Of a DNA stretch of 7,138 nucleotides, positions 6,591-7,138 are shown piece by piece. The notes beneath the pieces were generated by a model. The model had not been told where the DNA came from. It searched no databases and saw only the letters and a program-made list of their open reading frames with translations. This DNA comes from Pseudomonadota bacterium (lineage in GTDB: Bacteria; Pseudomonadota; Alphaproteobacteria; Rhizobiales; Xanthobacteraceae), in the NCBI GenBank assembly GCA_023433965.1, contig JAEYTQ010000454.1, positions 1 through 7,138 on the forward strand, in the 5' to 3' direction. The stretch's first letter is position 1, and each line of letters begins with the position of its first letter. The position numbers were made by a program, and so were the translations under genes.

Positions 6591-6619
6591 AATATAGATG
6601 AGAGTGGTGCGGTGCGAAA
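6591..6619 (-). promoter_or_regulatory. Candidate promoter of the DUF1127 gene
   Basis: On the minus strand, TATATT (6596-6591) is a good -10 and TTTCGC (6619-6614) a weak -35, with a 17-base spacer. Transcription would start near 6584, giving an untranslated leader of about 47 bases. A GGAAC sequence just upstream resembles an EcfG -35, but no matching -10 follows at the right distance. Confidence 0.35.
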
Positions 6620-6663
6620 GTTCCTATGTTGCGATGCAGCTAGGCGCTGTGCGCATAGCCAGC

Positions 6664-6679
6664 TTAACGGGCGATTAAC
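6664..6679 (+). promoter_or_regulatory. Putative CtrA binding site
   Basis: TTAACGGGCGATTAAC fits the alphaproteobacterial CtrA consensus TTAA-N7-TTAAC exactly, with two half-sites 11 bp apart (one helical turn). It lies 127 bases upstream of the DUF1127 ATG and about 80-90 bases before its candidate transcription start. Two GANTC (CcrM-type) sites lie nearby, at 6556-6560 and 6852-6856. The match is seen directly; binding by CtrA is inferred. Confidence 0.45.
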
Positions 6680-6764
6680 TAGAAGGCGCTCCTGCCCAAA
6701 GCTCGACCAAGATCAGTCGCTGCCAGCGATAAGTACCCGTAATATAGCGGGTTTATGCTAATCT

Positions 6765-6778
6765 TTGATCTCGATCAT
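6765..6778. promoter_or_regulatory. Near-match to an FNR/FixK-type box
   Basis: TTGATCTCGATCAT is a dyad that fits seven of the eight fixed bases of TTGA-N6-TCAA, the box of FNR/FixK regulators; the last A is T. It lies about 228 bases from the DUF1127 start. No -10 sits at the standard class II distance on either strand, so function is doubtful. Confidence 0.22.
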
Positions 6779-6855
6779 TGCAGAAATAAGTCGCCGGCAA
6801 CTTGCTGGCAACTGCAGCTCAGCAGCTTCTAAACCCAAGTCAGGCCCAGCTGATT

Positions 6856-6878
6856 CGCATAGGGCCGGGCGCTATGCG
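6856..6878. repeat. Perfect 7-bp inverted repeat CGCATAG/CTATGCG
   Basis: CGCATAG (6856-6862) and CTATGCG (6872-6878) pair around a 9-base GC-rich loop. A second, AT-rich dyad follows directly (TGAAT-ATAA-ATTCA, 6880-6893). A further CGCATAG lies at 6652-6658. No T-run follows on either strand, so an intrinsic terminator is unlikely; an operator or RNA hairpin is possible. Confidence 0.5.
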
Positions 6879-6916
6879 GTGAATATAAATTCATATCTAT
6901 GTCCGTGAGCGCGCCG

Positions 6917-6976
6917 CAGCCGGGCACTGAGGCACGCTTGCCGGGTCTGACCGCGAGGATCGGCGTCGCCCGGCTG
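6917..6976. repeat. 9-bp inverted repeat downstream of the lytic transglycosylase gene
   Basis: CAGCCGGGC (6917-6925) is the exact reverse complement of GCCCGGCTG (6968-6976), with 42 bases between. It begins 9 bases past the transglycosylase stop and could fold the 3' end of that mRNA. No U-tract follows, so it may protect the 3' end or precede Rho-dependent termination. Confidence 0.35.
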
Positions 6977-6984
6977 GCGAAGGG

Positions 6985-7138
6985 CTAAGGCGCGCGGGCG
7001 AGCTGGGTGGCGAAATAGGCCACTGTCCTGGAATAGACCTCGCTCTTGTTCCATTGCTTGAGCACGTCGAAGTTCGGACTGCCCGGCTGCCAATCCTTGC
7101 CCTTCTGCCAGCCATAGCCAACGAGATAATTGGCGGTG
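6985..7138 (-). CDS. Lytic murein transglycosylase, MltB family (C-terminal 50 residues, 5' part outside window)
   Basis: The minus-strand frame enters from the window edge and ends in TAG (6985-6987). The visible residues include TANYLVGYGWQKGKDW, then NFDVLKQWNKSEVYSRTVAY and FATQLARAP at the end. This matches the end of MltB-family soluble lytic transglycosylases, where an NxSxVYxxTVAYFAxxLA motif closes the catalytic domain. Such enzymes cleave peptidoglycan between MurNAc and GlcNAc with formation of 1,6-anhydro-MurNAc in the periplasm. The catalytic glutamate and any signal peptide lie outside the window. The chain ends right after the motif, so no C-terminal peptidoglycan-binding domain is attached. 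Confidence 0.85.
   Translation of the reverse strand, partial: TANYLVGYGWQKGKDWQPGSPNFDVLKQWNKSEVYSRTVAYFATQLARAP

Larger units (their letters stand above)
6538..6984. other. 447-base intergenic region between the lytic transglycosylase and DUF1127 genes
   Basis: No convincing gene is present. From 6538 to about 6900 the base composition is clearly more AT-rich than the genes, while 6900-6984 stays GC-rich. It holds the DUF1127 leader and candidate promoter, a CtrA-type box, a near FNR/FixK box, several small dyads (6735-6752, 6788-6803, 6856-6878, 6880-6893) and a 9-bp inverted repeat next to the transglycosylase stop. A small RNA cannot be excluded, but no promoter-terminator pair marks one. 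Confidence 0.6.

Noticed and set aside
6601..6626. GGAAC upstream of the DUF1127 gene as an EcfG (general stress sigma) promoter
   Set aside because: The -35-like GGAAC is present on the minus strand, but no CGTT follows at 16-18 bases.
6829..6984. 51 open codons in the lytic transglycosylase frame after its TAG, with an internal ATG at 6894 giving a 21-residue peptide
   Set aside because: The transglycosylase already ends at the normal family position. The extension has no recognisable motif and the internal ATG lacks a Shine-Dalgarno sequence; chance is the simplest reading.
6899..6988. A 29-codon plus-strand frame starting ATGTCCGTGAGC
   Set aside because: No ribosome binding site, no family resemblance, and it runs into the transglycosylase stop region in antisense.
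1..7138. Mobile element, phage, defence island or CRISPR signal
   Set aside because: No transposase, integrase, terminal repeats, spacer-repeat array or tRNA attachment site seen. The genes have uniform GC-rich codon use.

Overview
The window looks like chromosomal DNA from a GC-rich alphaproteobacterium, most likely Bradyrhizobium or a close relative such as Rhodopseudomonas. That reading rests on strong G/C use at third codon positions, a folate-dependent TrmFO, a DUF1127 micro-protein, an alphaproteobacterial-style degenerate squalene/phytoene synthase homologue, and a sequence matching the CtrA box. I see no transposase, integrase, CRISPR array, rRNA or tRNA. This is ordinary core or soft-core chromosome rather than a mobile region.

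Layout. The left end reads rightward: the C-terminal part of a squalene/phytoene-synthase-like protein (to 520), then a medium-form threonine ammonia-lyase with one ACT domain (566-1810). The rest reads leftward. In transcription order it is the 3' end of an MltB-type lytic transglycosylase (7137-6985), a 447-base intergenic region, a 50-residue DUF1127 protein (6537-6385), a hairpin, trmFO (6257-4830), a protein with a kinase-like fold joined to an acyl-adenylate-synthetase C-terminal subdomain (4822-3728), a secreted CAP/SCP protein (3632-3078) and a class V aminotransferase-fold enzyme (2999-1824). The threonine ammonia-lyase and the aminotransferase converge tail to tail, with 13 bases between their stop codons.

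How the genes relate. trmFO and the kinase-like gene are 7 bases apart and probably translated as a coupled pair. The CAP and aminotransferase genes follow on the same strand with gaps of 95 and 78 bases, so co-transcription is possible but not shown. No shared pathway is evident across tRNA modification, a putative phosphotransferase, a periplasmic CAP protein and a PLP enzyme.

Most worth a second look: (1) the kinase-like/ANL-C-terminal fusion, whose catalytic motifs are non-canonical in both halves; (2) the intergenic region before the DUF1127 gene, which holds a full match to the CtrA consensus, GANTC sites, a repeated heptamer forming a hairpin and a near-match to an FNR/FixK box; (3) the class V PLP enzyme with no cysteine where a desulfurase would need one; (4) a possibly leaderless threonine ammonia-lyase. 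I found no convincing multi-gene novel system. The fusion protein is the best single candidate for undescribed biology.
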